DNA from: Planctomycetota bacterium
GTDB taxonomy: Bacteria; Planctomycetota; PUPC01; JACPCR01
Assembly: GCA_016179685.1 (NCBI GenBank)
Contig: JACPCR010000064.1
Location: 94,170-158,169 of the forward strand
Direction: 5' to 3'
Length of the DNA stretch: 64,000 nt
In this document: positions 53,458 through 62,932 of the stretch, in pieces
Numbering within the stretch: the first letter of the stretch is position 1
How the letters are laid out: each line of letters starts with the position of its first letter
Notes under the pieces: model-generated
What the model was told of the DNA's origin: nothing
The model's database searches: none
Seen by the model: only the letters and a program-made list of their open reading frames with translations
Translations under genes and position numbers: made by a program

Positions 53458-55899
53458 TTGAAGGTTTCAGCGGGAATTCATGGCCTTCGAAGGCCGCTCT
53501 CCAAGCCCTTGGCACTTATGACCGTCCTGACACTTGAAGGCAGACACGGGGTAGCCGTGCACAGGTGTCCGCCGGGTGTGCACCGCACCACCTGCGTGGG
53601 GGCCTGCACCCGGGTTGCTGGTCTTGTGATGACTTGCCTGGCCATGCCCATCGCCGCTGATGAGCCGGTCTCCGCCGAGATTCGCCTGCACCTCGGCCGC
53701 CCCATGGTTTTCGTGGGCGGCCGGCCTCTTTCCCTTCCTGCTTACAGCCCCCGGGGTTGGAGCCGCGAGGGTTTCCTGCGCCAGGTGCCGCGCTTCTTCA
53801 CCCACCGCATGGGGGCCTATTTTCTTTGCGTTCCACCGGCAAAGGGCGGCGACTTCTTCGCTACTCCCTTCTGGGCCGGAGATGAGGTCCGCAGCGAGCC
53901 GATGGCAGAGACGGACCTTTCCCTCGACGAGCAGGCGGAGTTCATCCAGGCGGGGCAGCCGGGTGCGTTCTTCATCGTGCGCTTCGGCACCTACGAGCCC
54001 AAGAGCTGGCGCGACCTGCACCCGGACCAGCTCGTGGTGACCGAGGAGGGAGAACGCCTGGAGATTCCCTCCCTGGCCTCTGATCTCTATTGGGAGAAAG
54101 CGGCCGAATTTTCCGCCGCCGTGGTCCGATACTGCGAATCCCGGCCGTGGTCGCGCTCCATCATCGGATACGCCCATTTCCACCGAGTCGAGGGCACGCA
54201 TGAGCCGCTCATCCATCACTGGCTCACCGATCACAGCGCGATCATGACCCACCGGTGGCGCGCCTTCCTGAAGGAGAAATATGGGACGGCGGACCGGCTT
54301 CGGGAGGCGCACGGTGAGGTCGATGTGACGTTCGAGACCGCCGGAATACCCCGAGACCGGCTGCGCGGTCCAGCCCCGGAGGTCTCTCGTCTCCTCTACT
54401 GGCAGCCGGCGCGGGACAATCAGCGCCTCCGGGACTACCTGTTGCTGACCCGCGATCTCTACCATCGAGGCTTTCAGAAACTGGCCGGAGCTTTGTATTC
54501 CGCGACGGGCCGGCATCGTTTCTTCGTGCATGACGCGCTCAAGCAGACGATGCTCGGGTGGTCGAATTCGGGCTTCTTCGATCCCCGGGTATCCTGGCCC
54601 CTGGCCTATCCCGAGCTCATGGCCGGGTCCGGCCACATGCAGGTCGCCGGCCTCTTTGGCGTGCCGGGCTGCGATGGCCTGTGCACCCCGCACGACTACC
54701 AGGCCCGGGGCATGGGCGGGGTATTCGAGCCCGAGGGCATCGCGGACACCGCGGTGCTGCGCGGCAAGCTCTTTCTGTGCGAGATGGACACACGAACCTA
54801 CACCGGGGGCGGCGGCTACGGCGAGGCCCGGGACGACGCCGAGTTCGCCGCCATCACCTGGCGGAATGTCGCCTCGGCCATCACTCGCGGCTTCACCCCT
54901 TACTGGATGGACCTGAGCACCGACTGGTTCGCCACCGAGTCGATGCACCGCATCATCGGCCGGCAGGTGGAGGTGCTCAAGGCCTCCGCCGACTGGCCGC
55001 ATGAGACGCCGCCGGGCATCGCCATGGTCCTCGACGATTCCGCCGTCCTCGAGACCAGCGGCAGCGGCAACGTCTTCAACGAAACCATCCTGTGGGAACA
55101 GAAAATGGGACTGGCCCGATGCGGCGTGCCGTACCGCATCTATCTGTTCGAGGACCTCGAGCGCCCGGACTTCCCCGCCCACCGGCTGTTCTACTTTCCG
55201 AATCTTTACCGGGTGGACGAGGCACGCCTCCAAATTCTCCACGACAAGGTCTTCCGGGATGGACGCGTCGTTCTCTGGGGGCCCGGCAGCGGCATCTCCG
55301 ACGGCCAGCGGATCGGGCCCGAGTCCGCCGAACGCCTCACCGGCTTCCAGTTCGAATTCCTCGCCGTGAATTATCCGCGCCGGACCCTCATATCCAACTT
55401 CGAGCACCCGGCGACTCGGGACCTGGCTGCGGACACGATCATTGGGGGGCCCCTGGCCTACGGGCCGGTGCTCTATCCGAAGGGCGGCCTCTCCCTCGGC
55501 CTCGCCTGGACCAAGCAGGGCATGAACGAGTCGGGCCTCTCCGTCAAGACCTTCGGCCGGGGCGCCCTCGGATCGCCCGAGAGACCGGGCCCGTTCGGCC
55601 CAGGCGACTACGCCTCGGTCTTCACCACGGCCGTTCCCATTCCGGCCAGTCTCTGGCGCGGACTGGCGCGCTTCGCTGATGCCCACGTCTACTGCGAGAC
55701 GAACGACCTCCTCATGGCCGACCACTCCGTCGTCGCCCTCCATTCCCTGCGGCCGGGCCGGAAATCCCTCCGCCTCCCTCGCCCGTGCCGAATCACCGAC
55801 CTCGAGTCCGGCCGCGTCGTAGCGCGCCGGTCGGACCGAATCAGCTTCGAGATCAAAGCTCCGGCCACCCGCGTGTTCCGGTTGGAGTCCCGCCCATGA
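53458..55899 (+). CDS. Secreted glycosidase-like protein, GH42-type
   Basis: The frame codes for up to 813 residues from a TTG, but the true start is uncertain, because the apparent signal peptide (VAGLVMTCLAMPIAADE) lies about 55 residues in. The barrel region has IIGYAHFHRVEGTHEPLIHH and LFLCEMDTRTYTGGGGYGEA, placing Glu where glycosidases of the GH42/GH5 type have catalytic acids. The amidotransferase-like middle (ARLQILHDKVFRDGRVVLWG) and C-terminal beta domain resemble the other large secreted proteins here. It is translationally coupled to the next gene. Polysaccharide degradation is inferred. Confidence 0.6.
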   Translation: MKVSAGIHGLRRPLSKPLALMTVLTLEGRHGVAVHRCPPGVHRTTCVGACTRVAGLVMTCLAMPIAADEPVSAEIRLHLGRPMVFVGGRPLSLPAYSPRGWSREGFLRQVPRFFTHRMGAYFLCVPPAKGGDFFATPFWAGDEVRSEPMAETDLSLDEQAEFIQAGQPGAFFIVRFGTYEPKSWRDLHPDQLVVTEEGERLEIPSLASDLYWEKAAEFSAAVVRYCESRPWSRSIIGYAHFHRVEGTHEPLIHHWLTDHSAIMTHRWRAFLKEKYGTADRLREAHGEVDVTFETAGIPRDRLRGPAPEVSRLLYWQPARDNQRLRDYLLLTRDLYHRGFQKLAGALYSATGRHRFFVHDALKQTMLGWSNSGFFDPRVSWPLAYPELMAGSGHMQVAGLFGVPGCDGLCTPHDYQARGMGGVFEPEGIADTAVLRGKLFLCEMDTRTYTGGGGYGEARDDAEFAAITWRNVASAITRGFTPYWMDLSTDWFATESMHRIIGRQVEVLKASADWPHETPPGIAMVLDDSAVLETSGSGNVFNETILWEQKMGLARCGVPYRIYLFEDLERPDFPAHRLFYFPNLYRVDEARLQILHDKVFRDGRVVLWGPGSGISDGQRIGPESAERLTGFQFEFLAVNYPRRTLISNFEHPATRDLAADTIIGGPLAYGPVLYPKGGLSLGLAWTKQGMNESGLSVKTFGRGALGSPERPGPFGPGDYASVFTTAVPIPASLWRGLARFADAHVYCETNDLLMADHSVVALHSLRPGRKSLRLPRPCRITDLESGRVVARRSDRISFEIKAPATRVFRLESRP

Positions 55900-57290
55900 A
55901 TCCTGAGAAACAACTCATGAACCGGTCCGCCCGCCTTTCCCTCTGGATGCGCTTCGGCCAGCCGCTCGAGCCCGTGCTCGAGCGTTACACTGAAATCTTC
56001 GACGGCTGGCAGGCCGGGGGAGTCCGCGGCGTCGCCCTCGGCCGCCTCTATTTCACGTCCTCCGCGGGCAGGCCGGTCTCCATCCCCGCCTTCACGCCGA
56101 ACCCGCTGGTCTACCGCGACCTGGGCGTCGAGCCACCGGCCCCGCCTGCCGAGGACCTGCCCGAGAAGCGGCGGAAGCTCCATGCGGCCCTCGGGGACGC
56201 CAAGCGCCGCGGCTTCGAAATATACGTCTTCTGCCCCAGCGCGGGCGCGGGCCCCGGCGGGAGCGGACACCCTCTGGTGGATGAGCGGACCCTGGCCGCT
56301 GAGGCCGCCCGCATCCGCGACGTCATGGAGCAGTTCCCCGAGGTCGACGGCGGCATCCTCGATGGGCCCGAATTCGGCTACGAGATTGCACCGGGACACC
56401 GCTCGAATATCTTTCAGGACTTGCCCGAAGGCCTCCGGCCCCTCGCTCATCGGCTCGGCATCGACTTCGACGCTGTCGCTGCCGCCCGAGACCGCTTTCA
56501 AAAACGCTTGCAGTCCCTACGTCCCTCCGACATCGATCTCCACGGCGCTGGCGGCCTTCTGGGCGGTCACCTGCTTTTCGGCCACGACCCGGGCCTCGCC
56601 GCCTGGCTCGCCTTCCGCCGAGACGCCCTCATGGACTACTTCCGCCGCCTCCGCACGGCTCTCCGCACCATTTCCAGGCCCGTCCGCATGGGGCTCAGCT
56701 CCCGGACCGCCTGCTTCGCGCCGCTCAACGGATACGACTTCGCCGAAGTCCACCGGCATTACGATTTTCACCTGCCCAAGCATTACTTTTATCACCGGGG
56801 CTTCGATGGACTCTACGGCACCGTCGGCCGCGCCCTTCAGACCCTGACGGCGTGGAATCCGGGCCTCTCCGACGACCGGGCCATGAGGGTCGTCGAGTCG
56901 CTCTTCGGAATTCGCATGCCTTGGGTCCGATCGCGTTTCGACCTCGACCTGGGCTTCCCGCCCGAGTTCTTCGAAGGCGTGGTCGTGACCGAGACGCGCC
57001 GGGCCCTCGCCGCCGCGCCGGACCCCTCGCGAGTCGTCCCTTGGATCGATGCCGGCCGGGAGCCTCACGATGGCGATCCCGTCCCGGCGGGCGATCTCTA
57101 CCGCATCCTCGAGGCGGCGGCCAGCGCCGGCCTCCAGCGCTTCCTCTACCACAGCCATACCCATCTCACCGAGTCCGAATGGGCCGTCATCTCACGCCTC
57201 TGCGGGGAGTCCTGGCTCGACGGCAAACCCGGCTACGCTCCGCCGGACGGCATCCCCTGGGAATCCATGACGCGCCGAGGGCTGACTTAG
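55896..57290 (+). CDS. Uncharacterised barrel-like protein
   Basis: The 464-residue protein starts in an ATGA overlap with the preceding glycosidase-like gene, so it is probably co-translated with it. It has no signal peptide. Segments such as VDGGILDGPEFGYEIAPGH, VRMGLSSRTACFAPLNGYDF and LHLAEVHRHYDF-like stretches (YDFAEVHRHYDFHLPKHYFY) suggest a sugar-active TIM barrel, with an acidic pair in GILDGPEFG. No family is recognised. A His/Tyr-rich middle is notable. Confidence 0.55.
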   Translation: MNPEKQLMNRSARLSLWMRFGQPLEPVLERYTEIFDGWQAGGVRGVALGRLYFTSSAGRPVSIPAFTPNPLVYRDLGVEPPAPPAEDLPEKRRKLHAALGDAKRRGFEIYVFCPSAGAGPGGSGHPLVDERTLAAEAARIRDVMEQFPEVDGGILDGPEFGYEIAPGHRSNIFQDLPEGLRPLAHRLGIDFDAVAAARDRFQKRLQSLRPSDIDLHGAGGLLGGHLLFGHDPGLAAWLAFRRDALMDYFRRLRTALRTISRPVRMGLSSRTACFAPLNGYDFAEVHRHYDFHLPKHYFYHRGFDGLYGTVGRALQTLTAWNPGLSDDRAMRVVESLFGIRMPWVRSRFDLDLGFPPEFFEGVVVTETRRALAAAPDPSRVVPWIDAGREPHDGDPVPAGDLYRILEAAASAGLQRFLYHSHTHLTESEWAVISRLCGESWLDGKPGYAPPDGIPWESMTRRGLT

Positions 57291-57347
57291 TAGATAGGGC
57301 AGCCTCTATTTCCCCGAACCTATTGCAACGTTACTCCTTTCATCACC

Positions 57348-59165
57348 GTGATCCAGCTCCAGAACCTCAGCAAGCATTACGGCAGCCAGGTCGTATTCGA
57401 ACGCGCCCATGCCTTCTTCGGAGATGAGCAGAAGATCGGTGTCATCGGAAGGAACGGCTCGGGTAAGACCACCCTTTGCAGGCTCATCCTTGGCCAGGAA
57501 GAGCCGGACGAAGGCGAAATCCGCCGAAGCCCGGGTCTGACCATCGGCTGTCTGGAACAGCGCGACTCCTTTCAGCCAGGAGAGACGGTTCTGGCGTTCT
57601 TCGAGCGAACGACGGGGAGGGAGGAATGGGCGTGCGGAAAGATGGCGGCCCGCTTTCGACTGAAACAGGAAGAACTGGAGTCCAGGATCGAGAGCCTCCC
57701 GGGCGGCTACCAGACCCGCGTCAAGCTCGCCGCGGTGCTGCTCCAGCAACCCGACTACCTGATCCTGGATGAACCCTCCAACTATCTTGATCTCAAGACT
57801 CTTCTGCTTCTCGAAAGGTTTCTTCTCGGATTCAAGGGTGGGTTTCTTCTGGTCTCTCACGACCGGGAATTTCTCAAGCGCACCTGTGACCACACCTTGG
57901 AGGCCGGCCATGGCCGCCTCTTTCTTTATCCCGGAAACGTGGAGGAGTATCTCCAGTTCAGGCAGCAGGAGAGGGACCTGGCCGAACGTTACAATGCCAA
58001 CCTCGAAAGCGAGCAGAGGCGGCTTCAACGGTTCATCGACCGTTTCCGGGCCAAGGCCACCAAAGCGGCGCAGGTCCAATCCAAGATCAAGCTGCTGGAT
58101 CGCCAGCAAAAGATAGAGATCGAGCACGCGATACGGACCGTCCGTATCCGCCTCCCCCGGATCGAGCCGAAGAGGGGCGCGGCCTTGAGTTGTTCGAATT
58201 TGGAGATCGGGTATCCGGGGAAAAGCGTGGCACGGGACATATTTCTGGAGATCGAGCGCGGCCAACATATTGCGGTCCTTGGCGATAATGGCGAGGGGAA
58301 AACCACCTTTCTTCGGACCCTGGCGGGAGAGCTGCCGCCCAGGGCCGGAGGATTCCGCTGGGGGCACGGCCTCCGGCCGAGTTATTACGCACAACACGTC
58401 CACACGGCCCTCGATCCGGGGGAAGAGGTGTTCGATTTTCTTCAGAAGCAGGCGGCTTCGGATGTCACCCGCCAGGAGATTCTGGACCTGGCGGGCAGCT
58501 TCCTGTTCAGCGGCGAGGACTTGGCCAAGACGATAGGCGTGTTGAGCGGAGGCGAATGTGCCCGGCTCTGCCTCGCGGGCCTCCTGCTCTCCAAGAACCC
58601 GGTCCTCCTGCTCGATGAGCCGACGAACCACTTGGATTTCGAAACGGTCGAGGCCCTGGGCTCGGCCCTCCGAGAATATGAGGGAACCCTCTTCTTCATC
58701 AGCCATGATCGCACCTTTGTCCAGCTTGTGGCCACAGGCATCCTCGAAGTGAAGGCCGGTTCGATCACTCATTATCCGGACAGCTATGAATCCTATGTCT
58801 ATCACCTGGAAACGCTCTGCCGGGAGATAGAAGAGAATCCGGAGACCGGCACGGAAAGCGGCCGGGTCGGCCGGGTGAACGGGTCGAGCCCACCGAAAAG
58901 CGCCTATCACGTGAACCGTGAACGGCAATCGCGAATTCGGAAACTGAATTCACAGATTCGGAAGACGGAGGAAAGGATGGCCGGGTATGAACAGGAGCGG
59001 AAGGCGCTTCTCCAGTTCTTTATCGACCGTCCCATGAATGCGACGCGCGAGCATGCCCTTCGCCTGGAGGAGCTGAACCGGCTGGTCCAGGAGGAGGAAG
59101 CTCGCTGGCTGAGTGCCCAGGAGGAGTTGGAGGGATTGAGGACTCCTTCCGATTCCGTTTCTTAA
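57348..59165 (+). CDS. ABC-F family ATPase
   Basis: This 605-residue protein has two ABC domains in one chain and no membrane part. The first has GRNGSGKTT, LPGGYQTRVKLA and LILDEPSNYLDL; the second has GDNGEGKTT, LSGGECARLCLA and LLLDEPTNHLDF. The charged linker (about 185-270) and a C-terminal coiled coil (about 510-595) fit ABC-F translation factors such as EttA, Uup or resistance proteins that act on the ribosome. A GTG start is used. The first signature is slightly degenerate (LPGG). A separate role in antibiotic protection cannot be excluded. Confidence 0.9.
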   Translation: MIQLQNLSKHYGSQVVFERAHAFFGDEQKIGVIGRNGSGKTTLCRLILGQEEPDEGEIRRSPGLTIGCLEQRDSFQPGETVLAFFERTTGREEWACGKMAARFRLKQEELESRIESLPGGYQTRVKLAAVLLQQPDYLILDEPSNYLDLKTLLLLERFLLGFKGGFLLVSHDREFLKRTCDHTLEAGHGRLFLYPGNVEEYLQFRQQERDLAERYNANLESEQRRLQRFIDRFRAKATKAAQVQSKIKLLDRQQKIEIEHAIRTVRIRLPRIEPKRGAALSCSNLEIGYPGKSVARDIFLEIERGQHIAVLGDNGEGKTTFLRTLAGELPPRAGGFRWGHGLRPSYYAQHVHTALDPGEEVFDFLQKQAASDVTRQEILDLAGSFLFSGEDLAKTIGVLSGGECARLCLAGLLLSKNPVLLLDEPTNHLDFETVEALGSALREYEGTLFFISHDRTFVQLVATGILEVKAGSITHYPDSYESYVYHLETLCREIEENPETGTESGRVGRVNGSSPPKSAYHVNRERQSRIRKLNSQIRKTEERMAGYEQERKALLQFFIDRPMNATREHALRLEELNRLVQEEEARWLSAQEELEGLRTPSDSVS

Positions 59166-59175
59166 GAGGAGACCC

Positions 59176-60366
59176 ATGCTGCCCCGAGAGATCTACGCCC
59201 CATCGCCCGGCAGGAATATGTGCCAGTCGTGCTCCGTCAGCTACATCGACGGCGGCCTCACCCGCGAGGATCTCTGGGCGACCGAGACCGAGGGCGGAGA
59301 CGACGCCCCCCGAGATCATCAGAAACGCATTTCCCGCGACAACGGCCGGACCTGGTCGCCCTTCGAGGCCATCGAGGACCAGGTCAACCGGCAGTTGCCC
59401 GGCGGCGGCCTCGCCACCTCCACCTGGGGCGGACAGTTCGAGCCCCGCCTCCAAGTCCTCTACCAGCTCCGGCTGCGCCGGAGCTGGCCGGGCATGCCGC
59501 TCTACACGTACAACTGGAAAAACCACGAGCACCCGTTTCATGACCACACGACCCTCATCGAGAACGGCACGGTGGAGAAAAGCCTCAAGTACGAGGAGGG
59601 ACCGGATTTCGATCCCGACAACCCGTTCGACCCCGCCTATGGAGACGCGAATCGGTCCTACCCGGGCACGAGCATGGCCTTCGCTGCGGACGGCACGGTC
59701 TATTACCCCGTGGTGTGCTATCGCCGCGGCAGGGAATACAGCTTCAACCGCGGCGGCGTGGTCCTCATGCGGCGCGATCCGGCGACCGGCGTCTGGAGTC
59801 CGTCCACCCTGCAGTTCATCCCGCCCGAATGGTCTTCGAGGGGCCTGCTCGAGCCTGACGTTGCGCTCCTGAAAAACGGCAACCTCCTGATCGTCTGCCG
59901 GGGAAGCAACACGGCTACGACCCCTGGCCGGAAATGGATGACGTTCTCCACGGACGGCGGCAGAACCCTTGCCCCGGTCCAGGAGTTCCGATACGACGAC
60001 GGCTCGAGGTTCTACTCGCCCTCCAGCATCCACCGGTTCTTCCGCTCGGCCCGCAATGGCGTGCTCTACTGGCTGGCGAACATCTGCCCGAGTCCACCGT
60101 CCGGGAACGGGCCGCGGCATCCCCTTTACATCGCCGAGATTGACGAGCCGAGGATGGCCGTGCTCCGGAGCAGCCTGGTCTTGGTCGATGACCGGGGAAA
60201 AAACGAGCCGGAGCGCCTCTGTCTTTCGAATTTCACCGTGCTGGAGGATCGAGAGACGCTGGACGTCGAGATTTACATGACGAGGCTGGGTGAAAACGCT
60301 GAGCGTTTCTGGGAGACGGGCACCTACCGATACCGCTTCAGCCCGCCGCGGGGCCGAGGAACATAG
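59176..60366 (+). CDS. Sialidase-like BNR/Asp-box protein
   Basis: The 396-residue six-bladed propeller protein has Asp-boxes SRDNGRTW and STDGGRTL. An Arg-rich centre and acidic residues are spread as in sialidases, but the catalytic Arg triad and Tyr cannot be assigned by eye. No signal peptide is seen. It begins 10 bases after the ABC-F gene in the same orientation. Related proteins in planctomycetes and allied groups are numerous and unassigned; the substrate may be sialic acid or another glycan. Confidence 0.65.
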   Translation: MLPREIYAPSPGRNMCQSCSVSYIDGGLTREDLWATETEGGDDAPRDHQKRISRDNGRTWSPFEAIEDQVNRQLPGGGLATSTWGGQFEPRLQVLYQLRLRRSWPGMPLYTYNWKNHEHPFHDHTTLIENGTVEKSLKYEEGPDFDPDNPFDPAYGDANRSYPGTSMAFAADGTVYYPVVCYRRGREYSFNRGGVVLMRRDPATGVWSPSTLQFIPPEWSSRGLLEPDVALLKNGNLLIVCRGSNTATTPGRKWMTFSTDGGRTLAPVQEFRYDDGSRFYSPSSIHRFFRSARNGVLYWLANICPSPPSGNGPRHPLYIAEIDEPRMAVLRSSLVLVDDRGKNEPERLCLSNFTVLEDRETLDVEIYMTRLGENAERFWETGTYRYRFSPPRGRGT

Positions 60367-60411
60367 TATTCGAGTTTGAAAGTGCGGGCGCACCTCCAAA
60401 CTCGTCTACTC
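60364..60411. repeat. Core-type hairpin P11 at the sialidase-like gene stop
   Basis: It begins at the TAG stop codon. The well-paired part (60371-60404) has 15 bp arms with two mismatches around GGGC and core GAAAGTGCGGGCGCACCTCC. Weaker pairing (TAGTA with TACT) extends outward to the stop codon. Confidence 0.75.
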
Positions 60412-60550
60412 GACTCCCCCTTCGCCCGCTGCTAACATCGCACAAGTTCGACCATTGGGATTGGCACACGGAAAACTTCCTCCCGCCCGACGGACGCGGG
60501 CGGGCGACTTGGCGTGACGGAAGCCCCTTGTTTCCGAAAAGGAGATGTCC

Positions 60551-61012
60551 ATGCATATCGAGTGCAAGATCAAGGAGTTAGGGCTCGACCTGCCTCAGCC
60601 GGCGAAACCGGTTGCTAATTATGTCCCGGCGGTTCGGACCGGAAATCTCGTGTTCGTATCGGGTCATGGCCCCCGCCGGCCCGACGGCGGTCTGATCACG
60701 GGTAAAGTCGGGCGCGAGATGACGATCGAGCAAGGCCAGGAGGCGGCCCAGCGCGTTGCCCTCGGACTCCTCGGCTCGCTGAAGGGCGAGATTGGCGACC
60801 TCGATCGGGTGCGACGCGTCGTCAAGCTCCTGGGAATGGTGAACGCCATCGAGTCCTTCACGGATCATCCGAAAGTGATCAACGGAGCTTCGGACCTTCT
60901 CGTGAAGCTCTTCGGCGAACGCGGCAAGCATGCCCGGTCGGCCGTGGGCATGGGCTCGCTCCCGTTCAATATCCCGGTCGAAATCGAAATGGTGGTGGAA
61001 GTCGAAGGATGA
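60551..61012 (+). CDS. RidA/YjgF family protein
   Basis: This 153-residue member of the longer RidA group is likely to deaminate reactive enamine/imine intermediates or have a related housekeeping role. Seen are GNLVFVSGHGPRRPDGG, RRVVKLLGMVNAIESF and the closing ARSAVGMGSLPFNIPVEIE, where the Arg of ARSAVG occupies the binding-site position. The second ATG was chosen because AAGGAG lies six bases before it; the first ATG touches the site. No amino-acid biosynthetic gene is adjacent. Confidence 0.85.
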   Translation: MHIECKIKELGLDLPQPAKPVANYVPAVRTGNLVFVSGHGPRRPDGGLITGKVGREMTIEQGQEAAQRVALGLLGSLKGEIGDLDRVRRVVKLLGMVNAIESFTDHPKVINGASDLLVKLFGERGKHARSAVGMGSLPFNIPVEIEMVVEVEG

Positions 61013-61123
61013 CCCTTGCGCGGAGCCGAAAGCACCCGTCACCCTCCCAGCCCGGAAGAGGGGCGTCCAGCGTCCGGGTCCAGGGCTCAGGGAGAATCCC
61101 AGGGCCAAAGGCGGGAATCCGCG

Positions 61124-61900
61124 TCAAGTAGGCTGCTGATGGGAGCCCGAATTCTCCGGGGCAAGGACGTCCCCGCTGCGGGCGATACGGATGAAAACCT
61201 GCTCCAGCGTGGCTTGCTGGAACTGTTGCTTCATCCAGTCGGGGGACCCTGAGGCGAGGATGCGGCCACGATGCAGGAAAATGATGCGGTCGCAGAGCTG
61301 TTCGACCTCGTACATGTTATGGGAGGTATAGAGAATCGTCAGCCCATCCCGGGCTTGCGCCTGGCGCAGAAGATGGCGTACCTTTTCCGCAATGTCGGGG
61401 TCCAGGCTCGCGGTTGGCTCATCGAGCAGGAGCAGGCCGGGCGAATTGAGAAGCGCCTTGCACAAGTTCAGCCGCGTGATCTGCCCGGACGAGAGCTTGC
61501 CCACCGCCGTGTCACGCGTCTCGGAAATCTCGAAGAGCTGGAGAAGCTGGTCAATCTTGGGGTGCGAGTCGGTAAGGCCGTAGAGCAGGGCGAAGACGTG
61601 GAGGACTTCCCGGACCTTGAGATTGAACGGGAGGGCGATGTAGGATGATGAGAAATTCGTCTTTTGGAGAATCTGGGAACGGTGGTTCTCGAAATTCTGA
61701 CCGAAAACTTCGACTCGTCCAGAGGTCGGCGTCGTCAGTCCGAGGAGGATATGCAGCAGGGTCGTCTTGCCTGCGCCGTTGGCCCCCAGAATGCCGAGAA
61801 TCTCGCCGGGCTTGACCTCGAGCTCGACCTGGTCCAGGGCGAGGATGGGCCCAAAACGCTTGCTCAACTGAGAGACTTTGACGATAGGGAGTGGAGGCAT
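61124..61900 (-). CDS. ABC transporter ATP-binding protein without adjacent permease
   Basis: This 258-residue ABC ATPase of the ABC-2/drug export type has Walker A GANGAGKTT, a degenerate signature LSSGQITRLNLC in place of LSGGQ, Walker B LLLLDEPTASLD, and the switch His in TSHNMYEVEQ. It would power a membrane partner, but no permease gene is next to it in the window; the divergent neighbour is a transketolase subunit. The longer frame upstream is a shadow; the ATG before PPLPIVKVSQL is the likely start. Confidence 0.85.
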   Translation of the reverse strand: MPPLPIVKVSQLSKRFGPILALDQVELEVKPGEILGILGANGAGKTTLLHILLGLTTPTSGRVEVFGQNFENHRSQILQKTNFSSSYIALPFNLKVREVLHVFALLYGLTDSHPKIDQLLQLFEISETRDTAVGKLSSGQITRLNLCKALLNSPGLLLLDEPTASLDPDIAEKVRHLLRQAQARDGLTILYTSHNMYEVEQLCDRIIFLHRGRILASGSPDWMKQQFQQATLEQVFIRIARSGDVLAPENSGSHQQPT

Positions 61901-61987
61901 CGTCCAATTTCCGTCTGTGCACGCCGTCGCAGTCCCTCTCGCCATTCTAGTGGAGAAGCCCGGGGAAACCAAGAAAGGAAGACCAAC

Positions 61988-62812
61988 ATGATCGGGTCGT
62001 CGGAGGTCCTGGTCCCTGAACTGGAGGCCCGGGCGCGGGCGATTCGGAGACGCATCGTCGAGATGGCGGAAGCGCAGCCCTGCCACATCGGCGGCTCCCT
62101 GTCGATGGCCGAGATTCTCGCCGTGCTCTATTTCCACGTGCTGCGGATTCAGCCGGAACAGCCGGATGAACCGGGCCGGGACCATTTCATTCTGAGCAAG
62201 GGTCATGCAACGCCCGCGCTGTACGCCGCCCTGGCGGAGCGCGGCTTCTTCTCGCCCTCCGAGCTGAAAACCTTCCTCGATGAAGACAGCCGCCTGCCGG
62301 GACACGCCTGCACGAAGACGCCCGGGGTCGAGGTCTCCACCGGCTCGATGGGACACGGGCTCTCTATCGGGCTCGGGATCGCCCTGGGCTGCCGAATGGA
62401 CCGCAGCCCGAGCCGGGTCTACGTGTTGCTCGGAGACGGCGAGTTGCAAGAAGGCTCGAACTGGGAAGCGGCGATGGCCGCGGCCCATCTGGACGCCGAC
62501 AACCTCATCGCGGTGGTGGACCGCAACCGCTACCAGGCGAGCGCGCTGACGGAGCGACTCTGTTCGCTCGAGCCGTTGAGCGAGCGATGGTCGAGCTTCG
62601 GCTGGGGCGTGGCATCGGTGGACGGCCACCAGGTGTCCCAGCTTCTGCGGGCCTTCCGCTCAGTCCCCTGCCGCAAGGGCAGACCCACGGTCATCCTGGC
62701 TCACACGGTCAAGGGCAAGGGCGTCTCCTGGGTCGAGTCCGGTGGCGGCTGGCACTTTGGCCGCTTCTCGCCGGAGCAGGCCTCGCGAGCCCTGGCCGAA
62801 TTGCGGGCCTGA
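61988..62812 (+). CDS. Transketolase, N-terminal subunit
   Basis: The 274-residue protein carries the thiamine-diphosphate binding half of a split transketolase: SKGHATPALYAAL, GSMGHGLSIGLGIALG, and LLGDGELQEGSNWEAAM...VVDRN (GDGE...N motif). It needs the C-terminal subunit, encoded next, for activity in the pentose phosphate pathway or in two-carbon ketol transfer. An AAGGAAG site precedes the ATG. It is divergent from the ABC ATPase gene. Confidence 0.92.
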   Translation: MIGSSEVLVPELEARARAIRRRIVEMAEAQPCHIGGSLSMAEILAVLYFHVLRIQPEQPDEPGRDHFILSKGHATPALYAALAERGFFSPSELKTFLDEDSRLPGHACTKTPGVEVSTGSMGHGLSIGLGIALGCRMDRSPSRVYVLLGDGELQEGSNWEAAMAAAHLDADNLIAVVDRNRYQASALTERLCSLEPLSERWSSFGWGVASVDGHQVSQLLRAFRSVPCRKGRPTVILAHTVKGKGVSWVESGGGWHFGRFSPEQASRALAELRA

Positions 62813-62932
62813 GTTGCGTTGGGGCCGTCAGCAGCAGCCAGTTCCCGGTGCTTGTTCAGATGGTTCAACCCTTGGCACAGGGGTTACGGTTTCGATCCTT
62901 GGTGCTCATTCAGCGCTGGTAGGGTATCCACC

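Noticed and set aside
53467..55743. 758-residue minus-strand open frame opposite the GH42-like gene
   Set aside because: Same shadow pattern; no ribosome-binding site, no recognisable motif, composition dominated by Ala/Gly/Arg.
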